Shown in pieces: positions 42,288-50,307 of a DNA stretch of 64,000 nucleotides. Position numbers and translations under genes: made by a program. Source of the stretch: Scatomorpha sp964535405 (GTDB lineage: Bacteria > Bacillota > Clostridia > Oscillospirales > Oscillospiraceae); NCBI GenBank assembly GCA_964535405.1, contig CAZHUG010000003.1, positions 16,013 through 80,012 on the forward strand. The letters run 5' to 3'. Each line of letters opens with the position of its first letter. Position 1 is the first letter of the stretch. The notes beneath the pieces are model-generated. The model did no database searches and was not told where the DNA came from. It was given only the letters and a program-made list of their open reading frames with translations.

Positions 42288-42674
42288 TTGGATAGAATTT
42301 ATAAATCTCTACCCAATTTTGACAAAACTGATGTCGAGAGGATTTTATCTTCGGGAACGCAAGAAGAATTATGTCTGCTTCCATTGTCTTTAGGAGAGAA
42401 TTATCCTGATTGGAAGTTTGCGCAAGATATTTGCGTGTTATTGACAGAGCATGAAAATGAAATTATTAAGGCAAATGCCGCATTGGGCATGGCATACATA
42501 GCTCGTACAAAAGGAAAATTAGAAAAACATATTGTAAAGCCTGTCTTGCTTAAATTATTAAAAGAATGCATTGAGTATAGATGGAGAATTGTCTATGCAA
42601 TCCATGATATTAATATTTATATGGGCTGGCACTTGGGTGAAAATGCAATAAAAAACTATACGGCAGGAGAATAG
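42288..42674 (+). CDS. HEAT-like helical protein of the A+T-rich island
   Basis: 128 residues starting with TTG at 42288 after a GGAGGA site. All-helical, acidic N-terminus, with a central repeat-like segment (ENEIIKANAALGMAYIARTKG) resembling a HEAT/ARM motif. No known function. A+T-rich codon use unlike the dehydrogenase block. The next gene starts 2 bases after its stop. Confidence 0.7.
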   Translation: MDRIYKSLPNFDKTDVERILSSGTQEELCLLPLSLGENYPDWKFAQDICVLLTEHENEIIKANAALGMAYIARTKGKLEKHIVKPVLLKLLKECIEYRWRIVYAIHDINIYMGWHLGENAIKNYTAGE

Positions 42675-42676
42675 CT

Positions 42677-43399
42677 ATGAACTGGGAGCCCTGGACAGGC
42701 TGTTATAAAATCAGCGACGGCTGCACAAATTGTTACTTTTACGGACCGCATGCAAAACGCTACGGTCAAAATGACATCCAGAAGACAGATAAGTTCGACT
42801 GGCCAATCAGGAAGAAAAGCAACGGAGAATACAACATCAAGGGGGATAAAATCCTTGCAACTTGCTTTGCGACGGACTTTTTCCTGCCTGAAGCGGACGA
42901 ATGGCGCAAGGACGTTTGGGCCATGATCAGGGAAAGGGCAGACATAGAGTTTTTAATCTTGACAAAGCGAATTGACCGGTTTCCTGTGTCGCTACCCTCC
43001 GATTGGGGGCATGGATATGACAATGTAAACATCGGTTGTACCGTGGAAAATCAAGAAATGGCTGACTATCGGCTCCCGTTATTTTTATCTTATCCAATTA
43101 AACGCCGTTTTGTCGCCTGTTCTCCGCTGCTGACAGCAATTGACTTGTCAAAATATCTTGACGGAATCGAGCATGTCACGGTCAGCGGTGAGTCAGGTCG
43201 TGAAGCCCGCGTCTGTGACTTTGATTGGGTGATGGACATACGCGCTCAGTGTGTTGCGGCGAATGTTAGCTTTTGGTTCAAAGGAACTGGCTCGCTGTTC
43301 CGGCGCGACGGGGAAGTTCAAAGGATAAACCCATTTAAACAAGGCAGCCTTGCAAAAGAGCTTGATATCAGCATTTTGAATGGCAAAAAGCTGTTTTAG
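42677..43399 (+). CDS. DUF5131 (phage Gp37/Gp68) radical-SAM-like protein
   Basis: 240 residues. The N-terminus WEPWTGC-x6-C-x2-CY (C9, C16, C19) is the hallmark of the DUF5131/phage Gp37-Gp68 family, which shows a radical-SAM-like cysteine pattern. The family is common in phages, mobile elements and scattered bacterial loci; its reaction is not established. Encoded 2 bases after the HEAT-like protein and upstream of a wrecked resistance-type gene, in a segment of different base composition, so likely acquired together. Confidence 0.85.
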   Translation: MNWEPWTGCYKISDGCTNCYFYGPHAKRYGQNDIQKTDKFDWPIRKKSNGEYNIKGDKILATCFATDFFLPEADEWRKDVWAMIRERADIEFLILTKRIDRFPVSLPSDWGHGYDNVNIGCTVENQEMADYRLPLFLSYPIKRRFVACSPLLTAIDLSKYLDGIEHVTVSGESGREARVCDFDWVMDIRAQCVAANVSFWFKGTGSLFRRDGEVQRINPFKQGSLAKELDISILNGKKLF

Positions 43400-43475
43400 T
43401 GCCTCGCGTTATTAATGTAATCAAACGGATATTATGGCTGTAATGCGAAAGCGCAGGAACAAGGAGGACACAAAA

Positions 43476-43728
43476 ATGTTCAAAAAAAGAAACTACAACA
43501 AAAGAAGATTTGATGACTGTTATAAAGCTATTATAGGAATCGGGCATAACATATTGGATTGACGGCGGTTGGTATGAGTTTGAAACTGATTATTTTGGGA
43601 GCGCCATCTTTGAGGGAATCACAATACCATGTATATCAGTCAAAGGTCAACGTGTATTTCATGCAGGGTATGAATTGAGAGAGGTTGACAAACACGATAT
43701 AGAAATTATTGAAAGATTGATGACATAA
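43476..43728 (+). pseudogene. decayed aminoglycoside/lincosamide nucleotidyltransferase
   Basis: Reading through one frame correction gives residues matching the N-terminus (MFKKETTTKEDLMTVIK, then GITYWIDGGW) and the C-terminus (WYEFETDYFGSAIFEG, GYELREVDKHDIEIIERL) of LinA/ANT(2'')-type nucleotidyltransferases. Three lesions are visible: an extra A in the A7 run at 43482-43488 shifts the frame right after the start; an in-frame TAG stands at 43534-43536; and about 100 residues between the WIDGGW active-site motif and a later GGWYEFE segment are missing, joined exactly at GGW. An AGGAGG site still precedes the ATG. Non-functional remnant. Confidence 0.8.
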
Positions 43729-43828
43729 TTTTGAATTTTTAGTTCGTATTAACCACATAATCAACCACCCGGCTTACGTCGGGCAGCTTTACATTCAGGG
43801 CTAAAGCGGGATAAGGTGTTTGCGCAAA

Positions 43829-43863
43829 AAAAGTCCTGAAATCGCAATGATTTCAGGACTTTT
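43829..43863 (-). terminator. terminator of the initiator tRNA gene
   Basis: AAAAGTCCTGAAATC / GATTTCAGGACTTTT with a 5-base loop and T7 on the minus strand, two bases after the tRNA 3' end. The stem is the same as at 29609-29643. Confidence 0.85.
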
Positions 43864-43864
43864 A

Positions 43865-43942
<78 letters not shown>

Positions 43943-43958
43943 ATATGAGAGCCTATGT

Positions 43959-43987
43959 ATAATACCACAATGGGCGCTCAAAGTCAA
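43959..43987 (-). promoter_or_regulatory. sigma-A promoter of the initiator tRNA
   Basis: Minus-strand TTGACT and TATTAT with a 17-base spacer, 16 bases before the tRNA 5' end. Confidence 0.75.
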
Positions 43988-44003
43988 TAGTTATTTCTAA
44001 AGC

Positions 44004-44582
44004 CTAGCGATTAAAATACATGAGCCTCGGGCGCGCACCCAGCTCGATGCAGCTCCAGCGGCCGTGATCGAACCAAATGCTGTCGGTTGCGCCGTGAGGA
44101 AACCGAAGCGCCAGCGACATTACCGCGGCAAGCGTGCCTGTGTGCGCAACTATGATCGAATCCTCACCGCTTGCGATGATCTCATCCAGCGCAGGCCGCA
44201 CCCTCTCTGTCAAATCCACAAAGCTCTCGCCGCCCGGCGGCGTTATATCGCTCCACTTGTCGAGCATTGCGCCAATTTCTTCGGGGTGCTTCTCCAGCAT
44301 ATCCATAAACGGTACGCCCTCAAGGTCGCCCATATGCTGCTCCTTGAGTCGCGCATCAACCTCTATCTCAAGGTCGCGGCCTGCAAGCACAAGCTGCGCC
44401 GTCTCAAACGCGCGTGACAGCGGACTTGCATAGCAGCGCGCGATCTCAACTTCCTTCATTCTTCCGCAGAGCGTACGAGCCTGCTCACGTCCAAGATCAG
44501 TCAGCGGATAGTCCGCCCATCCATAAAAGAGCTTCTGGGCATTGCCTTCAGACTCCCCGTGTCTAACTAAATATAACTTCAT
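44004..44582 (-). CDS. histidine phosphatase family protein
   Basis: 192 residues. LVRHGESEGN at the N-terminus is the phosphohistidine motif, with the later catalytic histidine in IVAHTGTLAA. This is the phosphoglycerate-mutase-like superfamily; the length and the YGWADYPLTDLG segment fit the small-molecule phosphatase group (CobC/GpmB-like). The start overlaps the end of cinA by 4 bases. Last gene of the thiI-cinA-phosphatase operon. Substrate unknown. Confidence 0.88.
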   Translation of the reverse strand: MKLYLVRHGESEGNAQKLFYGWADYPLTDLGREQARTLCGRMKEVEIARCYASPLSRAFETAQLVLAGRDLEIEVDARLKEQHMGDLEGVPFMDMLEKHPEEIGAMLDKWSDITPPGGESFVDLTERVRPALDEIIASGEDSIIVAHTGTLAAVMSLALRFPHGATDSIWFDHGRWSCIELGARPRLMYFNR

Positions 44583-45844
44583 AAATCCATCCTTGCTTCT
44601 TCTACCGGCAATCCGGTGAGGTATCTTCTTATCATATCGAAGGCATTCTGGCAGGCATAGAGCCGCACAAGATTGCGTTCGCGATTTCTTATATGCTTCT
44701 CACGCACCCAGACCCGCTCCGAATCAGCCAGTGAAACGTACACAGTGCCGACCTCGTTCACGCCGTCACCATCCGGCCCCGCAAGACCGGTTATTCCTAT
44801 GCCCAAATCTGAGCCAAGAGCCATACGCACGCGCTTTGCGAGCTGCTCAGCAATCTCATGGCTCACGGCTCCGTACTCGTTTATAAGCTCCATAGGCACG
44901 CCGAGCATGCTGTGCTTTGCCTCGTTTGAATACACGGTCATGCCGCCCAGAAGCGCGGCAGATGCACCGGGTATATCCGTCAGGCGCTTGCAGAGCTCAC
45001 CGCCTGTGCAACTCTCTGCCACAGCGACGGTTGTGCCCGTTTCGATCAGCAGCGACATCGCGCGCTCGGCAAGGCTCACGCCGTCGATTCCGTACACGAG
45101 CTCGCCGAACATGCTGCAAACCCGCTCAATCACCGGCGCCATCATGCTCTCTGCCTGCTCTATGGTATCCGCCATAGCAGTTACGCGGACAAGACACTCG
45201 CCCTCCTTGGCGTAGGGCGCAAGAGTCGGATTGCTCAGCTCTGCCATGTAATCGCGAAGTCTGTACTCCATCTCGCTCTCACCTATGCCAAAAAAGTGGA
45301 TATTATGCGAGACGATATGTCTGTCGCTGTACCCCGCAAGCAGGGGACGCACCCTGTATTCAAGCATGGCGCGGCACTCTCTCGGAGGGCCGGGCAGCAT
45401 GATGACCTTGACACCCTCACGCTCAAAAACGCAGCCGGGGGCCGTGCCCCAGTCGTTGCGCAGGGCGGTGGAGCCGGCGGGCAGGTACACCTGCTGGAGA
45501 TTATTCGGGGTAAGCTCGCGGTGTCCGCGCTTCACGAATATATCGCGCAGCCACTGCTCCTCCACGACATCCAGTTCAAGCGGCAGATCGAAGGCCTCCG
45601 CAATGGCAAGCTTCGTCAAATCGTCACAGGTGGGGCCAAGCCCACCTGTGGTGATGATGAGGTCGGCACGACCCTTTGCTGTCTGCACAGCCTGCTTGAC
45701 TCTGCCGGGATTATCGCCAACAACGGTCTGCCAGTATACATTGATGCCATATTCGCTGAGCAGCACTGCCACGTCCGCGGCGTCCGTATTTATTGTTGAA
45801 CCGAGCAAAAGCTCGGTTCCGACGGAGATTATTTCAGCCTTCAC
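44579..45844 (-). CDS. cinA: CinA family competence/damage-inducible protein
   Basis: 421 residues with both CinA domains: the N-terminal molybdopterin-binding-like (COG1058) domain with GTELLLGSTINTDA and GGLGPTCDDLTK, and the C-terminal nicotinamide-nucleotide amidase domain with VAESCTGGELCKRLTDIPGAS. In bacteria it recycles damaged NAD precursors and was first named from the competence regulon. It overlaps thiI by 11 bases and the phosphatase by 4, so these three genes are translated as a unit. No recA follows in the window. Confidence 0.93.
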   Translation of the reverse strand: MKAEIISVGTELLLGSTINTDAADVAVLLSEYGINVYWQTVVGDNPGRVKQAVQTAKGRADLIITTGGLGPTCDDLTKLAIAEAFDLPLELDVVEEQWLRDIFVKRGHRELTPNNLQQVYLPAGSTALRNDWGTAPGCVFEREGVKVIMLPGPPRECRAMLEYRVRPLLAGYSDRHIVSHNIHFFGIGESEMEYRLRDYMAELSNPTLAPYAKEGECLVRVTAMADTIEQAESMMAPVIERVCSMFGELVYGIDGVSLAERAMSLLIETGTTVAVAESCTGGELCKRLTDIPGASAALLGGMTVYSNEAKHSMLGVPMELINEYGAVSHEIAEQLAKRVRMALGSDLGIGITGLAGPDGDGVNEVGTVYVSLADSERVWVREKHIRNRERNLVRLYACQNAFDMIRRYLTGLPVEEARMDL

Positions 45845-47015
45845 TATCTATCCATATCCTCTCAATGCCCGCTACTGCCTCAGCAACCAGGCTGTCTATA
45901 TCCATCTCTCGCTCCACCGCCTCAACATCGGCAATGCGCGGCTTAGTCTTGGGGTGGCGCGGCGTGAACACCGTGCAACAGTCCTCATAGGGCAGGATTG
46001 ACGTTTCGAAGGTTCCAATCTTGCGGGCTATGCTGACGATCTCCTGCTTGTCCATGCCGATGACCGGTTGCAGAACCGGCAGTCTTGTGACCGCCTGCGT
46101 GCTCGCCATGGCCTCCATTGTCTGGCTCGCCACCTGGCCGAGATTCTCGCCGGTTACAATAGCCTTTGCGCCGCATCTGTCTGCAATAATCTGGGCAATT
46201 CGCATCATATATCTGCGCATGACCAGTGTAAAATATTCCTCCGGGCACTTGTCGCGAATTTCCTCCTGAATATGCGTGAAGGGCACTACCTCCACACACA
46301 TTCTGCCGCAATACGGCGTTAAGAGCCTCGCAAGCTCGATAACCTTCTCCTTAGCAGCCTCTGAGGTGTATGGGAAAGAGAAAAAATGTACGGGAATGAG
46401 ACTCACACCGCGTTTTGCTATCATGTAGCTCGACACGGGGCTGTCGATTCCGCCTGAAAGCAGGGTGATTGCCTTGCCGTTCGAGCCGACAGGCATCCCG
46501 CCGGCACCGGGAGTCGCTGCTGCGTGAACATAGGCAGCGAAGTCACGAACCTCAAGATGTACGACAAGCTCCGGCGTGTGTACATCGACCTTAGTATCAG
46601 GAAATTCCTCGTTTAGCAGGCCGCCCACGTACTGCGACAGCTCGATGCTCGTCATGTGGAAGCTCTTGTCCGAGCGGCGCGCCTCGACCTTAAAGCTCGC
46701 GGCAGACTCCATATCCTCGCGCAGGTATTCCTTAGCGCGTTCAAATATGGCATCCTCGTTCTTCTCGCACGCTGCCGCCCGGGTCAGCGCGACTATGCCG
46801 AAAACCTGCTTGAGTGCGTCAAACGCGGCATCCATGTCGCAATCGTCACTCGCAGGCTCAACATACAAGGTTGACTGCGCGCAGTAGACCTTGAACTGGC
46901 CTGCTATCGGCTTCAGCCGTCTTTTGATGTTTTGCAGAAGTTTCTGCTCAAAATATCTTCTATTAAGCCCCTTCAGGACCACTTCGCCCTGCTTGAGCAG
47001 TATCATGTCGTTCAT
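45834..47015 (-). CDS. thiI: tRNA 4-thiouridine synthetase ThiI
   Basis: 393 residues from the ATG at 47015, with GGAGG five bases before it. THUMP domain about 60-165, then the PP-loop ATPase motif LSGGIDSPVSSY about 180. It ends soon after the catalytic-cysteine region CCTVFTPRHPKT, so it lacks the rhodanese domain of E. coli ThiI, as is usual in Bacillota. It adenylates U8 of tRNA for sulfur insertion. No cysteine desulfurase gene (nifZ/iscS) is adjacent here, whereas in many Bacillota one is. Confidence 0.93.
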   Translation of the reverse strand: MNDMILLKQGEVVLKGLNRRYFEQKLLQNIKRRLKPIAGQFKVYCAQSTLYVEPASDDCDMDAAFDALKQVFGIVALTRAAACEKNEDAIFERAKEYLREDMESAASFKVEARRSDKSFHMTSIELSQYVGGLLNEEFPDTKVDVHTPELVVHLEVRDFAAYVHAAATPGAGGMPVGSNGKAITLLSGGIDSPVSSYMIAKRGVSLIPVHFFSFPYTSEAAKEKVIELARLLTPYCGRMCVEVVPFTHIQEEIRDKCPEEYFTLVMRRYMMRIAQIIADRCGAKAIVTGENLGQVASQTMEAMASTQAVTRLPVLQPVIGMDKQEIVSIARKIGTFETSILPYEDCCTVFTPRHPKTKPRIADVEAVEREMDIDSLVAEAVAGIERIWIDSEG

Positions 47016-47057
47016 CTTAACCTCCAAATGCCGTTCAATCTGCGAACGAGCCGATAC

Positions 47058-47086
47058 ATTCTACCACAGCGATTTTTGTAAATCAA
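47058..47086 (-). promoter_or_regulatory. sigma-A promoter of thiI-cinA
   Basis: Minus-strand TTGATT and TAGAAT with a 17-base spacer, 43 bases before the thiI ATG. Confidence 0.65.
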
Positions 47087-47110
47087 CGAAAGTATATGAA
47101 CAATCTGGCG

Positions 47111-48628
47111 TCAGTCGTTGTCTCTGAAGTCGTAGGTCCTGTACTGTATAGCTTCCGCGAGGTGCTTTGTCGCAATGTCCTCCGCAGCGTCCAGATCCGC
47201 AATTGTCCGAGCCACGCGCAGAATGCGGTCGTAGCTTCGCGCCGTCAGGCCCATCGCGGTGTATGCGCCCTCCATGAGTGTGGAGCATTCGGGCGACAGC
47301 GCGCAGGCGTCCTCCATCTCGCGCGGAGACATGTGCGCGTTGCAGTCAGCGCCTGTACCGGAAAAGCGTCCGTGCTGGCGTGCCCTCGCCGCGTCCACCC
47401 GCCCTTTAATATCCGCCGAAGTCTCTGAATCTGCCTTAGCCGCCAGCTCCTCATACTCGAGAGCCGGAACCTCGACCATTATATCTATTCTATCCAGCAG
47501 CGGTCCGGAGACCTTCGCGTGGTACTTGCGTATCTCCCGCGGCGAGCAGCTGCAACGCCCGGAGCTATGTCCGTACCAGCCGCATTTGCAGGGATTCATC
47601 GCACAAACGAGCATAAACCTGCTCGGATACGTCACCGTTCCCGCCGCTCTTGAGACTGTCACGACTCCATCCTCAAGCGGCTGACGCAAAGTCTCGCGAA
47701 CATCGCGGTGGAATTCCGTCAGCTCGTCCAAAAACAGCACGCCGTTGTGCGCCAGACTCATCTCACCCGGCTGGAGCTGTGCGCCGCCTGAGAGGGCTGC
47801 TCCACTCGTCGTATGGTGCGGCGAACGGAAGGGGCGGCTGTCCACGATGGGCTGTGCACGGCTCGTCAGACCGCAGACGGAGTAGATTTCCGTGGTCTGC
47901 AGCATCTCCTGACGGCTCATGTCAGGCAGGATGGTCGATATCCGCTTCGCGAGCATGGACTTGCCGGCTCCGGGAGGGCCGACCATGAGAATGTTGTGTC
48001 CACCGGCGGCCGCGACCTCAAGTGCGCGCTTCACGTTCTCCTGACCTTTGACCTCGGAAAAATCTGAGCCGCCCCGGCTTTGGGCGGCATCTGCCTGCTG
48101 CTTCACCGGCTCAATCTCGGTCTGACCGCGGAAATACTCCAGAAGCTGCGCCACACTCTCCACAGGATAGACCTCCAGCCCGTCGGCAAATGCAGCCTCC
48201 GGCGCATTGTCCGCAGGCACGAACAGGCGCTTTATACCCGCACGCACGGATGCAAGCGCCATCGGCAACGCGCCGCGCACAGGGCGCAGGGCCCCGGCAA
48301 GGGACAGCTCTCCTATGAAGGCGCAGTCCTCCGCCGGCTCCTTTATATCGCCCGTCACGGTCAAAATTCCCAGTAGTATGGGAAGATCGTAGACCGTGCC
48401 TGCCTTTTTGGTATCTGCGGGAGCAAGGTTTACAGTAAGACGGCAGACAGGAAACTTAAGTCCGTTGTTTTTTATTGCAGCGCGGACTCTATCACGCGCC
48501 TCACGCACAGCAGCATCAGGCAGACCGACTATCTCAAACCCCGGCAGCCCCTGCGCCTGAGAGCACTCGACCGAGACCTCATAGCCGCCTATGCCCTTTA
48601 TACCCAGCGAACGCACTCTGGAAACCAT
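47111..48628 (-). CDS. comM: YifB/ComM family Mg-chelatase-like AAA+ ATPase
   Basis: 505 residues: N-terminal Lon-protease-like fold (1-180), AAA+ core with Walker A GPPGAGKSML about 217, sensor ATFFLDELTEF-like Walker B segment, and C-terminal Mg_chelatase_C domain with the GRCSCSP and SGPLLDRIDIMVEVP motifs. ComM is a branch-migration helicase that helps integrate DNA during natural transformation; in Bacillota its role is less studied. GGAGGG precedes the ATG. Confidence 0.92.
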   Translation of the reverse strand: MVSRVRSLGIKGIGGYEVSVECSQAQGLPGFEIVGLPDAAVREARDRVRAAIKNNGLKFPVCRLTVNLAPADTKKAGTVYDLPILLGILTVTGDIKEPAEDCAFIGELSLAGALRPVRGALPMALASVRAGIKRLFVPADNAPEAAFADGLEVYPVESVAQLLEYFRGQTEIEPVKQQADAAQSRGGSDFSEVKGQENVKRALEVAAAGGHNILMVGPPGAGKSMLAKRISTILPDMSRQEMLQTTEIYSVCGLTSRAQPIVDSRPFRSPHHTTSGAALSGGAQLQPGEMSLAHNGVLFLDELTEFHRDVRETLRQPLEDGVVTVSRAAGTVTYPSRFMLVCAMNPCKCGWYGHSSGRCSCSPREIRKYHAKVSGPLLDRIDIMVEVPALEYEELAAKADSETSADIKGRVDAARARQHGRFSGTGADCNAHMSPREMEDACALSPECSTLMEGAYTAMGLTARSYDRILRVARTIADLDAAEDIATKHLAEAIQYRTYDFRDND

Positions 48629-48677
48629 GGCTCACCCTCCGTAAACAAACTTATTGCAACTAAATGAGTATACAAAA

Positions 48678-48701
48678 TTGCCCCGCTCGACAGCGGGGCA
48701 A
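48678..48701 (-). terminator. terminator of carD
   Basis: TTGCCCCGCT pairs with AGCGGGGCAA over a CGAC loop, with TTTT on the minus-strand 3' side, about 105 bases after the carD stop. Confidence 0.65.
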
Positions 48702-48805
48702 CAATTCATCCTTGATGTTTGCTGTTGACGCCAACAAACACTGTCATTTTAACAGAAGCTGGGTATCACGTCAACAAAAACAGTCGCAAGGGGCATATCT
48801 TAAGA

Positions 48806-49342
48806 CTAATTCAGGACAACTTTTTCGCCGGTCTGCTTCTTGCGCGGACGTACTCGCTCGGATATGTAGCCACGAACATCGTCCATCGGCATATCTAAAG
48901 CCACTGACAGCTCACCATACAGCAGGTTTTCTGCTCTCTTCATATATCTGGCGTCTACCTGTCCGAATTTCCTGTTCTGACTCTCAACGTACTTTTTCTT
49001 TGCGTATATGGACATGATAAGCTCCACAAGGTCGGAGCAATCATGAGTTCCTATGCTCTGCTCGTAATGAGCCGCAAGCTGGGTGAAGTTTCTGTCGTGG
49101 TAGGCCTCTGCCCGCACAGACGGAATCATATCTATAAGCGCCTCCGCCTCCTTGGCGGAGATAACCGGTCTCATGAAGACCTTAGTATCTACCGGGATCA
49201 TAATTGTCCCGTCCTGGTAAAGCGGCTTAAGCATATAATACTTTCTCTTGCCGTCCGTTCCCTTCATCTTAGGGGTCTCCACCCCTTCGACGCGGCAAAC
49301 ACCCGTTCCGCTATATACTATCAGGTCGCCCGTCGCAAACAT
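48806..49342 (-). CDS. carD: CarD family transcriptional regulator
   Basis: 178 residues: N-terminal Tudor-like RNA-polymerase-interacting domain (GDLIVYSGTGVCRVEGVE) and a helical C-terminal DNA-contacting domain (about 75-165). CarD/CdnL-type proteins bind the beta subunit of RNA polymerase and stabilise open promoter complexes. AGGGTGATTG precedes the ATG. Own promoter with an extended -10 and own terminator, so monocistronic. Confidence 0.9.
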   Translation of the reverse strand: MFATGDLIVYSGTGVCRVEGVETPKMKGTDGKRKYYMLKPLYQDGTIMIPVDTKVFMRPVISAKEAEALIDMIPSVRAEAYHDRNFTQLAAHYEQSIGTHDCSDLVELIMSIYAKKKYVESQNRKFGQVDARYMKRAENLLYGELSVALDMPMDDVRGYISERVRPRKKQTGEKVVLN

Positions 49343-49410
49343 TCAATCACCCTGTCCATAAATGTCAACGTGCGCTCCGGCAAGAATGCCCGACCACACG
49401 CTGCGTCTAT

Positions 49411-49439
49411 ATTATAGCATATTTTTCGAACAAATGTAA
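49411..49439 (-). promoter_or_regulatory. extended -10 sigma-A promoter of carD
   Basis: Minus-strand TTACAT and TATAAT with a 17-base spacer, with TGC in front of the -10. Confidence 0.75.
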
Positions 49440-49544
49440 GAGTAATTTCCTATTTAAGTGTATGTCGGTAAAAAAGACTCCACAAACGCAGTGTTTCATG
49501 TTATCATGGAAGCCGTTTATTAATGATCAGGAGGGTCGATTTTA

Positions 49545-50288
49545 ATGATATTATACTTTTCCGGTACAGGCAACAGCCGTTATGCCGCAAGGCTTATAGC
49601 CGAGACATGCGGCGACGAGCTCGTAAACCTTGGCGATATTTTAAAGAGCTCCGGCCAGGCAGTTTTTTCCTCGGACACTCCCTTCGTCATCGTCACGCCG
49701 ACGCATGGCTGGCGCATTCCGCGCGCGGTCGAGGCACTTCTGCGCCGGGCGAGCTTCCGCGGCGATAAACGCGTATACTTCGTCATGACCTGCGGCACAG
49801 ACACCGGCAACGCAGGAAAATACTGCGCCGAGCTCTCTGGCGATATGGGTCTTAAATATATGGGTCTGCACAGCGCGGTGATGCCCGAAAACTACGTCGC
49901 CATGTTCGCAGTTCCCAGCCCGGATGAGTCGCGGGCAATAATAAACGCCGCCGAGCCGGGAATAAAGGCTGCGGCGACGATCATACAGGAAGGCCGGCTC
50001 CTGACCGAGTCATCCGCCTCTGTGGCCGACAAGCTCAAGAGTTCAATCATCAATTCCGCGTTCTATGCGCTATTTGTAAAGGACAAGAAGTTTCGCGTCA
50101 CAAGCGACTGTATCGGCTGCGGCAAGTGCGAGAGCGTCTGCCCTGTGAACAACATCGAGCGGCGCGGTGTGCGCCCCAAATGGCAGGGCAGCTGCATACA
50201 TTGCATGGCCTGCATCTGCTATTGCCCGACCGAGGCGATAGAGTACGGCAAAGAGTCCCTGGGCAAGCCGCGCTACCACCTGGACTGA
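49545..50288 (+). CDS. EFR1 family flavodoxin-ferredoxin protein
   Basis: 247 residues. The N-terminal 150 residues are a flavodoxin-like FMN domain (ILYFSGTGNSRYAA) and the C-terminus carries two [4Fe-4S] motifs, C-x2-C-x2-C-x3-C-P around 188-198 and C-x2-C-x2-C-x3-C-P around 216-227. This fusion is called EFR1 in anaerobic Bacillota and links flavin and ferredoxin electron transfer. The next gene starts 19 bases later. Confidence 0.9.
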   Translation: MILYFSGTGNSRYAARLIAETCGDELVNLGDILKSSGQAVFSSDTPFVIVTPTHGWRIPRAVEALLRRASFRGDKRVYFVMTCGTDTGNAGKYCAELSGDMGLKYMGLHSAVMPENYVAMFAVPSPDESRAIINAAEPGIKAAATIIQEGRLLTESSASVADKLKSSIINSAFYALFVKDKKFRVTSDCIGCGKCESVCPVNNIERRGVRPKWQGSCIHCMACICYCPTEAIEYGKESLGKPRYHLD

Positions 50289-50307
50289 CACAGAAAGAAG
50301 GTTTCAC

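Noticed and set aside
43476..43562. Small ORF starting MFKKRN downstream of DUF5131
   Set aside because: It is the shifted frame of a nucleotidyltransferase remnant and ends early by the extra A.
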